Assembly: GCA_002189035.1 (NCBI GenBank)
Contig: CM007990.1
Coordinates: 1,054,001 to 1,118,000 of the forward strand
DNA length: 64,000 nt
Direction of reading: 5' to 3'
From: Utricularia gibba
Taxonomy: Eukaryota; Streptophyta; Magnoliopsida; Lamiales; Lentibulariaceae
Positions within the stretch are counted from its first letter, which is position 1; each line of letters starts with the position of its first letter. The notes below the pieces were generated by a model. That model ran no database searches and was not told the origin of the DNA. It saw only the letters and a program-made list of their open reading frames with translations. The translations under genes and the position numbers were made by a program. This document shows positions 24,918 through 35,585 of the stretch, piece by piece.

Positions 24918-27489
24918 ATGGCCTCTTTTGCGAGTTCTTCATTCCAATCTCGGTATACATATATGAGAAATGTTCACCATGTATACTTTTGTTGTCATTG
25001 TTTCCTACTCATTTGCTTTGGTTTTGTGTAAGTTGCTTGAGATACACATTTCCTGGGGAGGACAATGGAATTCGAGGTGCTCCGGGGACAGTGTTCTCGA
25101 CCATCTTTATGAAAAAGGCTATTGAGTTGAATGGTTCAAGAACAGGCAAACGCCTGAATGTGGCTTCTCCCAAGATGGCGCTTGTAAAGGAATTTCAAGA
25201 CTTTAATGTTGCTGAACCCTCCTGCCTCAGGAAACCATTTACGGCAGCAAGGGTCAATGGCATATTCAGTTCACACAGGTAGCTTTCATACTACATTTAT
25301 ATTTTGCAATGGCGCATGCAAATGTGGTATCCTTTTTTTATCTAAGAGTAAGAAAAATCATCGTTTTTACTGGGAATTTCAAATGTGTAAAGTCATTATA
25401 GAAACTTGAATCTGGCTTTTGTCCTAGTAGGAATCCCGGGTTTTCTTGCAATGCGGCCACCTCTGGGGATCTGTCGAACACTTCTGGGGAGCTTAGCCAA
25501 TACGAGAAAATCATTGAGACCTTGACAACGCTTTTCCCTGTTTGGGTATGACTATACTTTAGCTGCAACGGATATATCTCCTTGCAACATCTATTTTTTT
25601 CTGCTGAGGAGATTCTGTTTTCAAAATATTGCAGGTTATTGTGGGTACAGTCATTGGGATATACAAGCCTGCACTTGTGAGTCATTAGTTCTCATTTGCT
25701 GGAACTTGAACAAATAATGACTTTCATTTGCATGTAGGTAACTTGGTTAGAAACAGATTTATTCACCCTTGGTTTAGGCTTCCTTATGCTTTCAATGGGA
25801 TTGACCTTGACGTTTGAGGACTTCCGAAGATGCTTGCGTAACCCATGGACTGTATGTACATTGATAAAGTTTAGAAAGTGTTTGTATTAGGGAGAGAACA
25901 TGGTTTAACAGTACCGTCTCCTCATTCACCAGGTAGGCGTAGGTTTTTTGGCTCAGTATATCATCAAGCCAGCTCTAGGATTTGCCATTGCAATGGTAAA
26001 TGCCAACAATCAATATCTATTTCTGATGTAATTCTTTCACCTAAGTTAGTAGAATTATACAAAACAACCCCAGGATTTAGTATATACCAATTTCTGGGGC
26101 TCCAAAATATTGTTTTTCTTCAAAAGAAGGATCTATTTGATTTCACATGTACAAGCGCCTAGTTGACATGTACTTGCCTTGAACTCTTGCTTACATCACT
26201 GCTTGCACATGAATTACAAGTTCATCTGTTTTCTGCAGAGCTTGAAATTATCAGCTCCTCTGGCAACTGGTCTTATATTGGTCTCTTGCTGTCCTGGAGG
26301 GCAGGCATCAAATGTGGCAACATATATTTCTAAAGGAAATGTAGCTCTTTCTGTTTTGATGACAACGTGAGTTCAATTTAATATGCTTTTTGTAAAACAA
26401 TTATTGTAGATGCCTTCTGAGAGATGATAATGCAAGTAAATTAATGGCATTTCAGATGCTCAACCATAGGCGCCATTGTGATGACGCCTCTTCTCACAAA
26501 GCTTTTAGCGGGTCAGCTTGTGCCAGTTGATGCTGCAGTAAGTATCTATGTTGTATTGTTAATGTTTTGTTGAATAGTTCTAACTCCATTCATCTGATGA
26601 AGCAACCTCTCATGCTTGAGCTTCTATTGAAAACTCTTTTCTTGAAATACAACTTAGACCTGAAACTTTTGTGTGTCCTGTTCACCTCAGGGCCTTGCTA
26701 TCAGTACTTTCCAGGTGGTTTTAGTTCCTACTATAATTGGAGGTGAGCTACAAAAACTTTTGAACTCATCGCTCTTCCTACCATCTGAAGTGTTTCCCTT
26801 GTTGAACTCTTTTCTCTATGTTTCCAGTTCTATCAAATGAGTACTTTCCGGGGTTCACTTCGAAAATCGTCACCGTGACACCATTAATAGGAGTGATCCT
26901 GACTACCCTTCTGTGTGCAAGCCCAGTGAGTCCCCATACATTCCTAAATGATCACCGATTCTGAACTTCATAGACGTTCTAAGTGACTACCTCTTGCTTT
27001 CGCAGATTGGACAAGTCGCAGATGTCCTCAAAACTCAGGGAACACAACTGCTATTCCCAGTGGCCCTCCTACATGCTGCAGCCTTCTTCATTGGATACTT
27101 GATATCCAAACTATCCTTCGGTGAATCCACTTCACGGACCATCTCCATAGAATGCGGAATGCAGGTACTTCTACATGAGCTATGCCACGCTTCAGGGGAG
27201 GCCTCCATATGATGAGAACACTAAATCTGAACTTTGCTTCATGTGTGGCAGAGCTCTGCACTGGGATTCCTCCTAGCCCAGAAGCACTTCACAAATCCTC
27301 TCGTGGCCGTCCCATCCGCCGTGAGCGTCGTCTGCATGGCGGTAAATCCAAAACCCCTGACCCTTTCTTTCCTCTTCTGATCCATGATTCACATTGCTTC
27401 TTCCCCGGCAGCTCGGAGGAAGCGCCCTGGCAGTCTACTGGAGGAACCAGCCCATTCCCCTTGACGACAAGGACGACTTCAAGGAATGA
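24918..27489 (+). CDS. BASS2: Plastid sodium/pyruvate cotransporter (span includes introns)
   Basis: Inner-envelope carrier that imports pyruvate with sodium, feeding the plastid MEP pathway and related syntheses. It belongs to the bile acid:sodium symporter family, with about ten membrane helices. A 35-nt first exon (from 24918, [10 protein letters not shown]) joins at 25033 to the transit-peptide exon ending 25278. The next exon starts at 25431 and leads into the mature protein: [78 protein letters not shown]. Later exons give [30 protein letters not shown], then [20 protein letters not shown], ending LDDKDDFKE with TGA at 27487. These blocks match BASS2 rather than BASS1. All junctions seen are GT-AG and the gene looks intact. 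Confidence 0.93.
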
Positions 27490-28066
27490 CAAGGACCCAA
27501 AACCTCCAACCCACTGCAGCTGCTTCTGCTATTCATTTCCATGGTTTGTTTCTTGCTTGATGGATTTGCAGAAACCCCTCCTCGCCCCTTCCCTTCCCTT
27601 CCCTTCACAAGGATTTTGGATCAGTTTTTCCATGTGGGCTACTGATTATATGCTTTCCTGCCTTTGAACCAGACCCCGTAGTACGATCGCCATGAACAGA
27701 CCTTGGGGTTTCCAGGTGCCATCTCTGTGTATTAACAGTTAGGGCTCCGTTGGATCGTGTTAAATCATGATATTATTTGAATTGTTTGTATTTAAATAAA
27801 TATTAGTTATATAATTAAAATTTAATATGTATTTAATAATTAAGTTTTATACATGTATATTTAAGATAATATTATTTTTTGGTAAATTTGTTTATTATAG
27901 AAAAAAAAATAGTACATCAAAATTTATTGATTAGAAATGTGCATCATGCAAGAATTTTGAAAATGATGTATGTACTAAAAGTATGTGTTTTTTTTTAGAA
28001 TTTTTTATTTAAAAATATAAAAAAACAAAAAATGTAATTGAAGTTAAATTATTTAGAAAAAAAAAA
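27490..28066. other. BASS2 3' region and AT-rich spacer
   Basis: Early part is probable BASS2 3' UTR, including a CCCTT tandem run at about 27586-27606. From about 27775 the DNA is AT-rich and runs to the stop codon of the convergent receptor-kinase gene. A word resembling a MITE end (AGGGCTCCGTTGGATCG at about 27740) has no matching partner that I could find. Confidence 0.4.
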
Positions 28067-30214
28067 TTACAAGTTACCGTCTCGGCCTATTCCGGCGGTA
28101 AGGGCATTCAAATCACCTACCACAGCCGCCATGGACGGCCTGTTTTCCGGGAACTGATTGGTGCAGTCGAGACCAATTTTGAGAAGCTGCACTGCTTCAA
28201 TGGGGCGGAATGGCATCTCCTGATTTTTGCCAATGAGGGCGTCCCATTCCCCGGCCTCTGCGGCGGCTCTTGCTGAGGTGGAAATTATCTTCCTGCCGGA
28301 GAGGACCTGAAGAACGATGACGCCGAATGCATAAACATCGGTCTTTTCTGTAAACCTGCCGGTGGTGACGTACTCCGGCGCCATGTAACCTAAGGCGGCG
28401 CTGGCTTTCATCGCGGAGTATACGACGTCGTCTGCTAGAAGATTTAGAAGCCCGGAATCGAGAATCAGGGGGTTCCAGTTCTCGTCTAGCACTACTTTTT
28501 CAGCTGATATGTTCTTGTGGATGATGCGCGGTTTACCTGGTTCATCTCTGTGAAGATACTCGATACCTTTTGCTATTCCCTTGACAATGGAGATTCTTGT
28601 AGTCCAATCAAGGGGTATACTGTTCTTGTGATCGCCGAGATACTCGCACAAGCTGCCCTTTGGAGCAAATTCATAGATCAGGAAGCATTCTCCTCGATCT
28701 TTGGAGCAGCAAAAGCCCTTTAAGCTCACGAGGTTTTCATTGTTGAGTGACTTCAGTAATACCAGACCCTTGATGAACCCATCTTCCTCTGATTTGCAGC
28801 TCGTCTTGTTCACACTCTTGATTGCTACAACAGATCCATCTCTCAGAATCCCCTTGTACACTGCTGTGAACTTGCTCTTGCCCAAGAGATTCCTCTCTGA
28901 GAAATGTCGGGTTGCTGATTCAACCTCGTCCAAGTTGAACTTGTATCCCAGTTGAGAGCCTTCCCATGAGGAATCACTGAATCTTTTGGTGAATTCTTTG
29001 GCTGGTTGTTGGCTGGGTGACACCTCAAATGCATCGGTTCTGTTCCCTTCTCTGGGCTTGGAGTGCCGAAGTATGAACACCGATGTGAAGACGACAGATG
29101 CGGCAGCTATGACAGCACAAACAAGTGATCCTATAACAATGCCCATCTTTGAAAATCTTGATGCTGACTTGAGAGTTGGTTCTTTGCTGAAATTAACTGG
29201 TTTAGGGATAATGGTTGAGAAGGGATCAGCAGGATATGAGGCAACAACTGTGCTGAGAGTCCCACTATCCCACATTGAACAAGCCCTTAGAGAAGGGAAA
29301 CCAGAGCCACATAAACCAGTGTTGTTTCCGATATGTAAGCCTTCTTTCATTCTCAAAAAACCTTCATTTATGGAGAAGTGTGTGAAACATCATCAAGATC
29401 TGTTGAATGTGGGATTCATTAAAGAGAGATCATGAACTCACCAGGAGGAACAACCCCAGAAAGATTGTTGGTCTGAACATCAAAAACTTCCAGCGATGGA
29501 ATACCAGCAAGTTGGGGTGGAATCGGACCAGTGAGCTGATTGAAGCTTAAATAGATCCTGTTGAGTGTCAGTGATTTCCCTAGGCTTACAGGGATATCCC
29601 CTGTTAACTGATTGCGTTCTAATGAAAGAACAGTCAGGTTCTTCATGAATCCTAGTGTTGTGGGTATCGTCTCTGTTAACTTGTTGCAACATAACTGCAG
29701 AACTGCAAAATTTGCTTGATATTTTCAGTCATTGCAAGAAATGCTTTCAACTTTTACTGCTTCATTTGCAGGAAATTCACTGACCTTGAAGACTGGGCAT
29801 GCTCCCAATCTCAGGGGGGATGATTCCGGTAAGATTATTAACATCCAGATAAAGATCTGTCAGTTCAGTAAGGTTAGCGATCTCTTTGGGAATCTCCCCA
29901 CTTATTGCATTGTAGTGCAAGTAAAGACCGGTGAGGGATTTGAGCTCCGCCACCGCGGGAGGCAGTTTTCCGGTGAGCCCTTTTCCTTGGAGGGAAATGT
30001 TGGTCACTTTCAGGAGCTCATTGCAAGCCACTCCTTCGAAAGTACCGGCGCAGGGATCAACGTCCGGCTTCCACGATGACAAGTACTTGTTTTGAGGATC
30101 AAGAGAGGCCTTCATCACCATCAACGCGCTGAGCTCTGAGTTTCCCCATGTGAGCTTCACTGAAGGAAGATAAGCAAGAAAGACAATGAGGAGGTAGCCC
30201 TTCGGACTCTGCAT
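28067..30214 (-). CDS. LRR receptor-like kinase, predicted pseudokinase (3 exons)
   Basis: Single-pass plasma-membrane receptor of about 655 residues. Exons: 30214-29785, 29702-29442, 29343-28067. There is a signal peptide (residues 1-24), the LRR N-terminal cap (SSWKPDVDPCAGTFEGVAC), about five leucine-rich repeats (LTGLYLHYNAISGEIPKEIA, LTVLSLERNQLTGDIP and others), a membrane helix (VIGSLVCAVIAAASVVFTSV), and a kinase-like domain starting at about NLLGKSKFTAVYKG. The ATP lysine is present (VVAIKSVNKTS), but the catalytic loop reads IIHKNISAEKVVLD, so HRD Asp is Asn, and DFG is DSG. The Gly-rich loop is also degenerate. The activation-segment end (GYMAPEYVTTGRFTEKTDVY) is well kept. Resembles Arabidopsis At5g51560 from memory. 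It probably signals through partners rather than its own catalysis. Confidence 0.9.
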
Positions 30215-31420
30215 TGGTGAAGAAGCAGATGCAATACTGTCTTAGCTTCTCGTGAGTGGCTGCTCTGGATCTTGGAAAAGAATGTGGGAAACAAGACAAG
30301 GGATGTTGTGGGAAAACTCCGTAGAAATTTGGCTTGGAGTGTTAGTAAAAGGACAGATGAATGAACAGGCACTACCCACTTCACTCAGCTGCTCAAAATG
30401 GTAGAAAAATCAGTGACCTTTCGGGAGAAGTGAATCTTCAGGGCAAGAATGCAAGGAAACCAGGACCTCCCGATGATGGATGATATGTATGCAGCAATCA
30501 CTGCAACTTCCCTATTGCATAACTGGTTGTTCTTGGTCTGAATTTTAAACTTATTTACTCCACGCAGGCCCACTGTGATAAATGCAGCCACCTCTGGGCA
30601 CATATCAATGTCGCCTGCTAAGAAGAACATGGAGTATGCATTGGAATTGAGCCCACAAACTCCTCCACCCTTCAGTGATGATGAATTGATCATCACCCAT
30701 CTTTGTTGCCCATCTCTTTCACCATTTTTATGCTCATGACTCTGTTTACTTATTGTTGTAAATTTCTAATGGCTGTATCTTCGAGCAGTCACATTCTCCG
30801 ACAGCATCACCAAAATTTTGACCGTTGGGGGAGAAGAAATTAGGCTCTGAGGAGCTCCTCTCTGCATGCGCAGTTGTGGGCACCTCAGAGCAATAATGGT
30901 TGCTGTCCTCATGCTTCTTACACACCAGATGGCATCCCCAAACAGCGTCCTTTCGATTACCGCCGATGTCCTGCCACCGACACTACCGGTTTCTCTTGTC
31001 CGATTGCTGAAATTTTTCATAGTCCGTTTTACTTCTGTAAAAACTTGTGCTCTCATAGCACCAATCTGATGTAAAAATAGATTCAGGAACAGTCATGATT
31101 TGTGCAGGCTTTTGTAAATTATCCATTAAGTTTCTGCAGGAAAGCAAGTCTGTGATCTTTAATAGACAGTGCAGTTAACCATTGTACAAATGTAGTCATA
31201 CACAAACAAAATGAACAAACTAGAGGAACTTGTATTGTGGTAATGACAATACAATCAACCAAATTTGCTGCAAGGATCTTACAAACGCAATGATCCTTCT
31301 TCATTCATGAGCACAAATGCAGTAGCTAAGAAACAATGGCTACGCACAGAAAGCAAGCTGTCAGCAGATGACCAAGAGTTCGTAAAGAAATACCTAAGAA
31401 TGAAACAATGGCTACGGAGT
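30215..31420 (-). other. Receptor-kinase promoter/leader and epimerase 3' region
   Basis: Lies between two minus-strand genes. The right part (about 31100-31420) is probably the 3' UTR of the epimerase gene and the left part the leader and promoter of the receptor kinase. Open frames on the minus strand at 30385-30696 and 30766-31056 show no recognisable domain, so I do not call them. Confidence 0.4.
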
Positions 31421-32719
31421 TCACCAGGCACCACTCTTCTTCTTCTTCGACTCATGGTAACTAAGATACCAAGTCACAAACTTCTTCAGCCCTGTCTCTA
31501 AATCAGTAGTTGGTCTATAACCAAGCTCAGATGCAGCCAAACTTATATTGGCATGTGTATACAACACATCTCCATTCCTTGGCATCTGCAGAACCTTCTT
31601 CTTCGCCTTCACCTTCAACAGCTTTTCTAAAATGCTCACAAGTCTCCCAACTGGAACAGGGCTAGTGTTCCCCAAGTTAAATATTCTCAGCTGCGCCTCG
31701 CTTCGCTTCTTCCCTCCACTTCCAGTGCTCTTCTTTGCAGTATCAAGTGCAGCTAAACAACCCTTCACTATATCATCAATGTAAGTGAAGTCTCTAGCAA
31801 CAGTAGCATGATTAGGACCCTCAAAAATCTTGATTTCCTTTCCTCTGAGTATGTCCTTGGTGAAGAAGTAGTATGCCATATCAGGTCTGCCCCAGGGTCC
31901 GTAAACAGTGAAAAATCTCAAACCAGTGATTGAAAGCCCGTAGATATGATTATAAGTGTGAGCTATTTCTTCACCGGCCTTTTTGGTGGCTGCATATAGA
32001 CTAGCAGGCTGATCAGTTCTGTCATGCTCCGAAAAGGGTACCTTAGAATTTAGGCCATAGACAGAGCTCGAAGAAGCCCACACTATACTTGGCTGTGGAT
32101 TTTTATTTTTGCATACTTCAAGTAAGGTAACAAAGCCATTGACATTACTCTGAAGATACGAAGAGGGGTTTTGCATTGCGTACCGAACTCCAGCCTGGGC
32201 TGCCAAATGCATCACATGAGTGAAATGCGCAATCTGGAAGAGCTTGTTCAACAGATCAGCGTTGTTAATATCTCCTTCAACGATGTGAACGCCTCTGCGC
32301 TCGAGGAGATTTTTCCTGGCCTTTTTCAGGCTTGTTTCATAGTAGCTGTTGAAATTATCAAGACCAACGACGCCATCCCCGCGGTTCTTGAGCGCCATGG
32401 AGACATGGGTTCCCACAAAACCAGCAGCCCCAGTGACCAAAACAGTAATCCGAGAATTAGAACTGGGTCGGGCCGATTTCCGGACCTTGACCTCCCAATT
32501 AGCCTTAAAATCACTCGTGTGAAGGCTCCTGCGCTTACTTGCCGAGGAAGAAGCCGGCGGCGAACAAAAGAAGAACAGTAATAAGAAGAACAGTAACAGG
32601 AAGGACCAAAGAGTGAGCCTCGGGCTAAAACGGAGACGGTTGAAGGCGCTCTGCGATGATTTGAATTTCCCCGGCGAGGATGGAATGATGGGGTCCAAAT
32701 GCGACAGCATGGGCTTCAT
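31421..32719 (-). CDS. GAE: UDP-glucuronate 4-epimerase, Golgi membrane-anchored, single exon
   Basis: Interconverts UDP-glucuronate and UDP-galacturonate, the donor for pectin synthesis in the Golgi. About 432 residues from the chosen start (MKPMLSHLDP; the family begins around MLSHLD, so 32710 is an alternative, and an in-frame ATG upstream at 32746 is less likely). One membrane anchor at residues 35-52 precedes the short-chain dehydrogenase/reductase fold. That fold has the NAD-binding LVTGAAGFVGTH, MHLAAQAGVRYAMQNPSSYL, the Ser at WASSSSVYGLN, and catalytic YxxxK in SLYAATKKAGEE. The signature TVYGPWGRPDMAYYFFT and FTYIDDIVKGCLAALDTA are intact. The intronless structure matches the family. 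SHLDP and PGKFK near the start favour the GAE2/3/4 group, but I leave the number open. Confidence 0.93.
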   Translation of the reverse strand: MKPMLSHLDPIIPSSPGKFKSSQSAFNRLRFSPRLTLWSFLLLFFLLLFFFCSPPASSSASKRRSLHTSDFKANWEVKVRKSARPSSNSRITVLVTGAAGFVGTHVSMALKNRGDGVVGLDNFNSYYETSLKKARKNLLERRGVHIVEGDINNADLLNKLFQIAHFTHVMHLAAQAGVRYAMQNPSSYLQSNVNGFVTLLEVCKNKNPQPSIVWASSSSVYGLNSKVPFSEHDRTDQPASLYAATKKAGEEIAHTYNHIYGLSITGLRFFTVYGPWGRPDMAYYFFTKDILRGKEIKIFEGPNHATVARDFTYIDDIVKGCLAALDTAKKSTGSGGKKRSEAQLRIFNLGNTSPVPVGRLVSILEKLLKVKAKKKVLQMPRNGDVLYTHANISLAASELGYRPTTDLETGLKKFVTWYLSYHESKKKKSGAW

Positions 32720-35351
32720 TTGTGTCATCGCCCCAACAAAAATCAAACCTCAGCAACAAAAAACCAGTCAATCGACAAGACCATCACACAGAACCCAAAT
32801 GGGGCTTCACGGAATCACTCCAAGAAAACCGCGAGACTACCCAAAATTGTCCAGTGAAAAAATGGAAAGGTAAACCGGTATGGAGAAACCCGAGAGAGAA
32901 GAAGACGAAGAAGAAGAAGAAAGGAAAATGGTCCCGGCGCTGGGCTGGCGCTTGCTGGCAAGACCAGTAAAACAGCAAGACACTGAAAGTCAAAATAAGT
33001 ATAAAATTCAATTAATTCGCAATTAGCACAGAATTTCACGGGGTTGAATCGGTAATTTCACACTCCGGATTCGGATACTATCCATGACCCGTTCCCATTT
33101 ATTAATTATATTTCTGAAAATACAATAAAATTCAGTATATTGCTCCTGGAATCGGATTAATGCAATGCATGGTTACGGTAATCACGAGGAGTCAATGCCC
33201 CCTTTTCCATCATACATTTAATATTATTAATCACGTCATTAAAACGTAATTAATCATAATGCAAGGGATTACAATATAATAAGTAATTTAAAAAATAAAC
33301 AATTTGTATCTCATAATCTTTATATTAAAAAATACATGATGCAAGATTTTTAGAACTGAGTTGTGAGATCATTCTATTTTTATAGTAAGCATATTTAAAT
33401 TATTTATATCAAATATATGTTTATAATTAAAAATATATTTATTTGGTATATAAGATGAAAAAATTAAACATGTGTTTTTTTATGTAAGACTAGTATTTAG
33501 TATGTATATTAACATATTTAAATAATGATATAATAATAATAATGTGTGGTTGATAAACTAATTTTTTCAAAATATTTATGTTTTATAACATATTTATATC
33601 AATGCATTTAATTCCAATATGATATTTTTCAAATTATGATAATTCATATTGTTTACAATACAATGTTTGGAAACTCTTTTTATGTTAAATTTCTTTGCAA
33701 ATAAAATTACAAACAAAAAAGTAAACATAGATATAATAAACAATGAATCATAATAATAATTATTCATCTTTAAAGATTTTTTAGGAGAGAGCCACAATTT
33801 ATTTATCAAAATATATGAATTATTAGTAAAAATAATAAAAAAATGATTCATTTTTATTAATAATTACTAAAAATAATATATTATAAACACACTATATAAA
33901 ACTTGTATATCAAATAAATTTTCAATTTTAATCAAATCATACTTATTTATCTAAATACAGATTAATTAAAAAAAATAATTAATTAAAACATTCGATCAAA
34001 CGAATCCTAAGTGTTAGAAATCACGTATATATTAAAAAATACATTTAGTAAACATACATAACTTTCAACATATGAGGGTCATCTTATTTTAATAACACAT
34101 CCTTAATGTCAGCTAGTGAAATAAGGGCCCAAAATGGTGCTAAAAATGAGATTTTTTAAAATAAGGGTACCACAATGAAAATAAATATATCTGCAACTGG
34201 AGATTCTAGAAGCTCACGGAATTTATGATAATGACCACACCACAAAAGAAGTTCACTCAAGTTTTGTGATTAGAAATGCCAAAATGTCATTTTTAATTCA
34301 AAAAAAATTATAAATTTATACTATTTGCTTATATATATATATAATAATTTTTTTATTTTCAATTTCATTAAAAAATATTAATTTAAATATTACATAAAAT
34401 AATAATTGAATTATATTCACAATTAAAAATATTAAAAATATTTGTCGTTATATTGGATGAGAACTTGTGGTGAATATTCTAAGAAATATGTGCTATAAAT
34501 TTTTATATACAATTAATAAAATTTAATTATTTTCCTGATAATGACCAGCATTTATGCGCATAATCACACACAGGTTTGTGGTGTTGGCTTTTTAGAATTC
34601 TTGATGCATATAAAAGGCAAAGCATCCACAGCCTCACAAAAACATATATTTTTTAGAGAGAATTATATTATAAAACAATAATAATTTTGACCTAAATTTA
34701 AAATTTTAATTTCAAAGATATATAAATTGTTGATTTGAAATATTTTGTAATTATAATATAAAATTTAATGGAATTTGATTTAATAAATATCTCTAAACGG
34801 GATACAATTTAATTTTTTAAGTAATATATTTGGTTGAATTTCAAATTATTGAATTTCATTTTCTAGAAATAATACATTTCCATTCATAACCCATAATATA
34901 TTTAATTAACAATTATATTTGATATACGGGTTTCAATACATGTATTTTACAAAATTATTGTTATACATCCGTATTAGATATTTCAAAACTTAACTTCTAA
35001 ATGAGTTTTATTAAATAAATTAAGTTTAGTAAGAATGGAATCTAAATTTATATTTTAATATTAATTATTAATTTAAAATATTTCATATAATATTAAAAGA
35101 TTACATCTATTTGAACGTATATATTTTTTGATCCATAATCAATATGAAATAATGTCACTACACAGATTGGTTTTGCATTATTTTTTTCTCATAAACGCAC
35201 TTTGTTCAAGATTACTAGAATCATTTTATTTAAATGCATCATCTCATTTGTCAATAATCAATTATTGATATCGTCTCTATATTCTTTATCTTATATTCTA
35301 CTTATATTATTTGTTGAATATCCCCTTGTCCCATCATTGATATCTACATAC

Positions 35352-35382
<31 letters not shown>

Positions 35383-35585
35383 CATATATATATATATATT
35401 ATATGTATGTTATCAAATAAATTTTTAATTTTAACTATTATTCTTCATGCCCTACCAAACATTGCATGTAAATTACCTCTATCAAACACATCCATTTAAG
35501 GTAAGTTGTGTGAGTTTGGAGGTTGAGTCAGCAAGTAACATGGAGGTCTACAAATAGAGAGCAGCATCTTGTCGACACTTATCTC
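32720..35585. other. Divergent AT-rich intergenic region
   Basis: 32720-33050 is the epimerase leader, including a GAAGAA purine-rich run at about 32894-32925. From 33100 to 35500 the DNA is extremely AT-rich with no coding signal; short frames there are low-complexity. Words resembling inverted-repeat transposon ends occur (for example at about 33987-34010) but I could not pair them. The right end should hold the amine oxidase promoter. Confidence 0.4.
35345..35409. repeat. ACAT/TA compound microsatellite
   Basis: About 65 bases of (ACAT)n passing into (TA)n, about 180 bp upstream of the amine oxidase start. Simple-sequence DNA, likely length-variable. Confidence 0.85.

Noticed and set aside
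30385-30696. 103-residue minus-strand open frame upstream of the receptor kinase
   Set aside because: No domain, no splice support, and it lies in the probable promoter; treated as chance.
35202-35420. 72-residue open frame ending in Tyr/Ile repeats
   Set aside because: Low-complexity translation of the ACAT/TA microsatellite.
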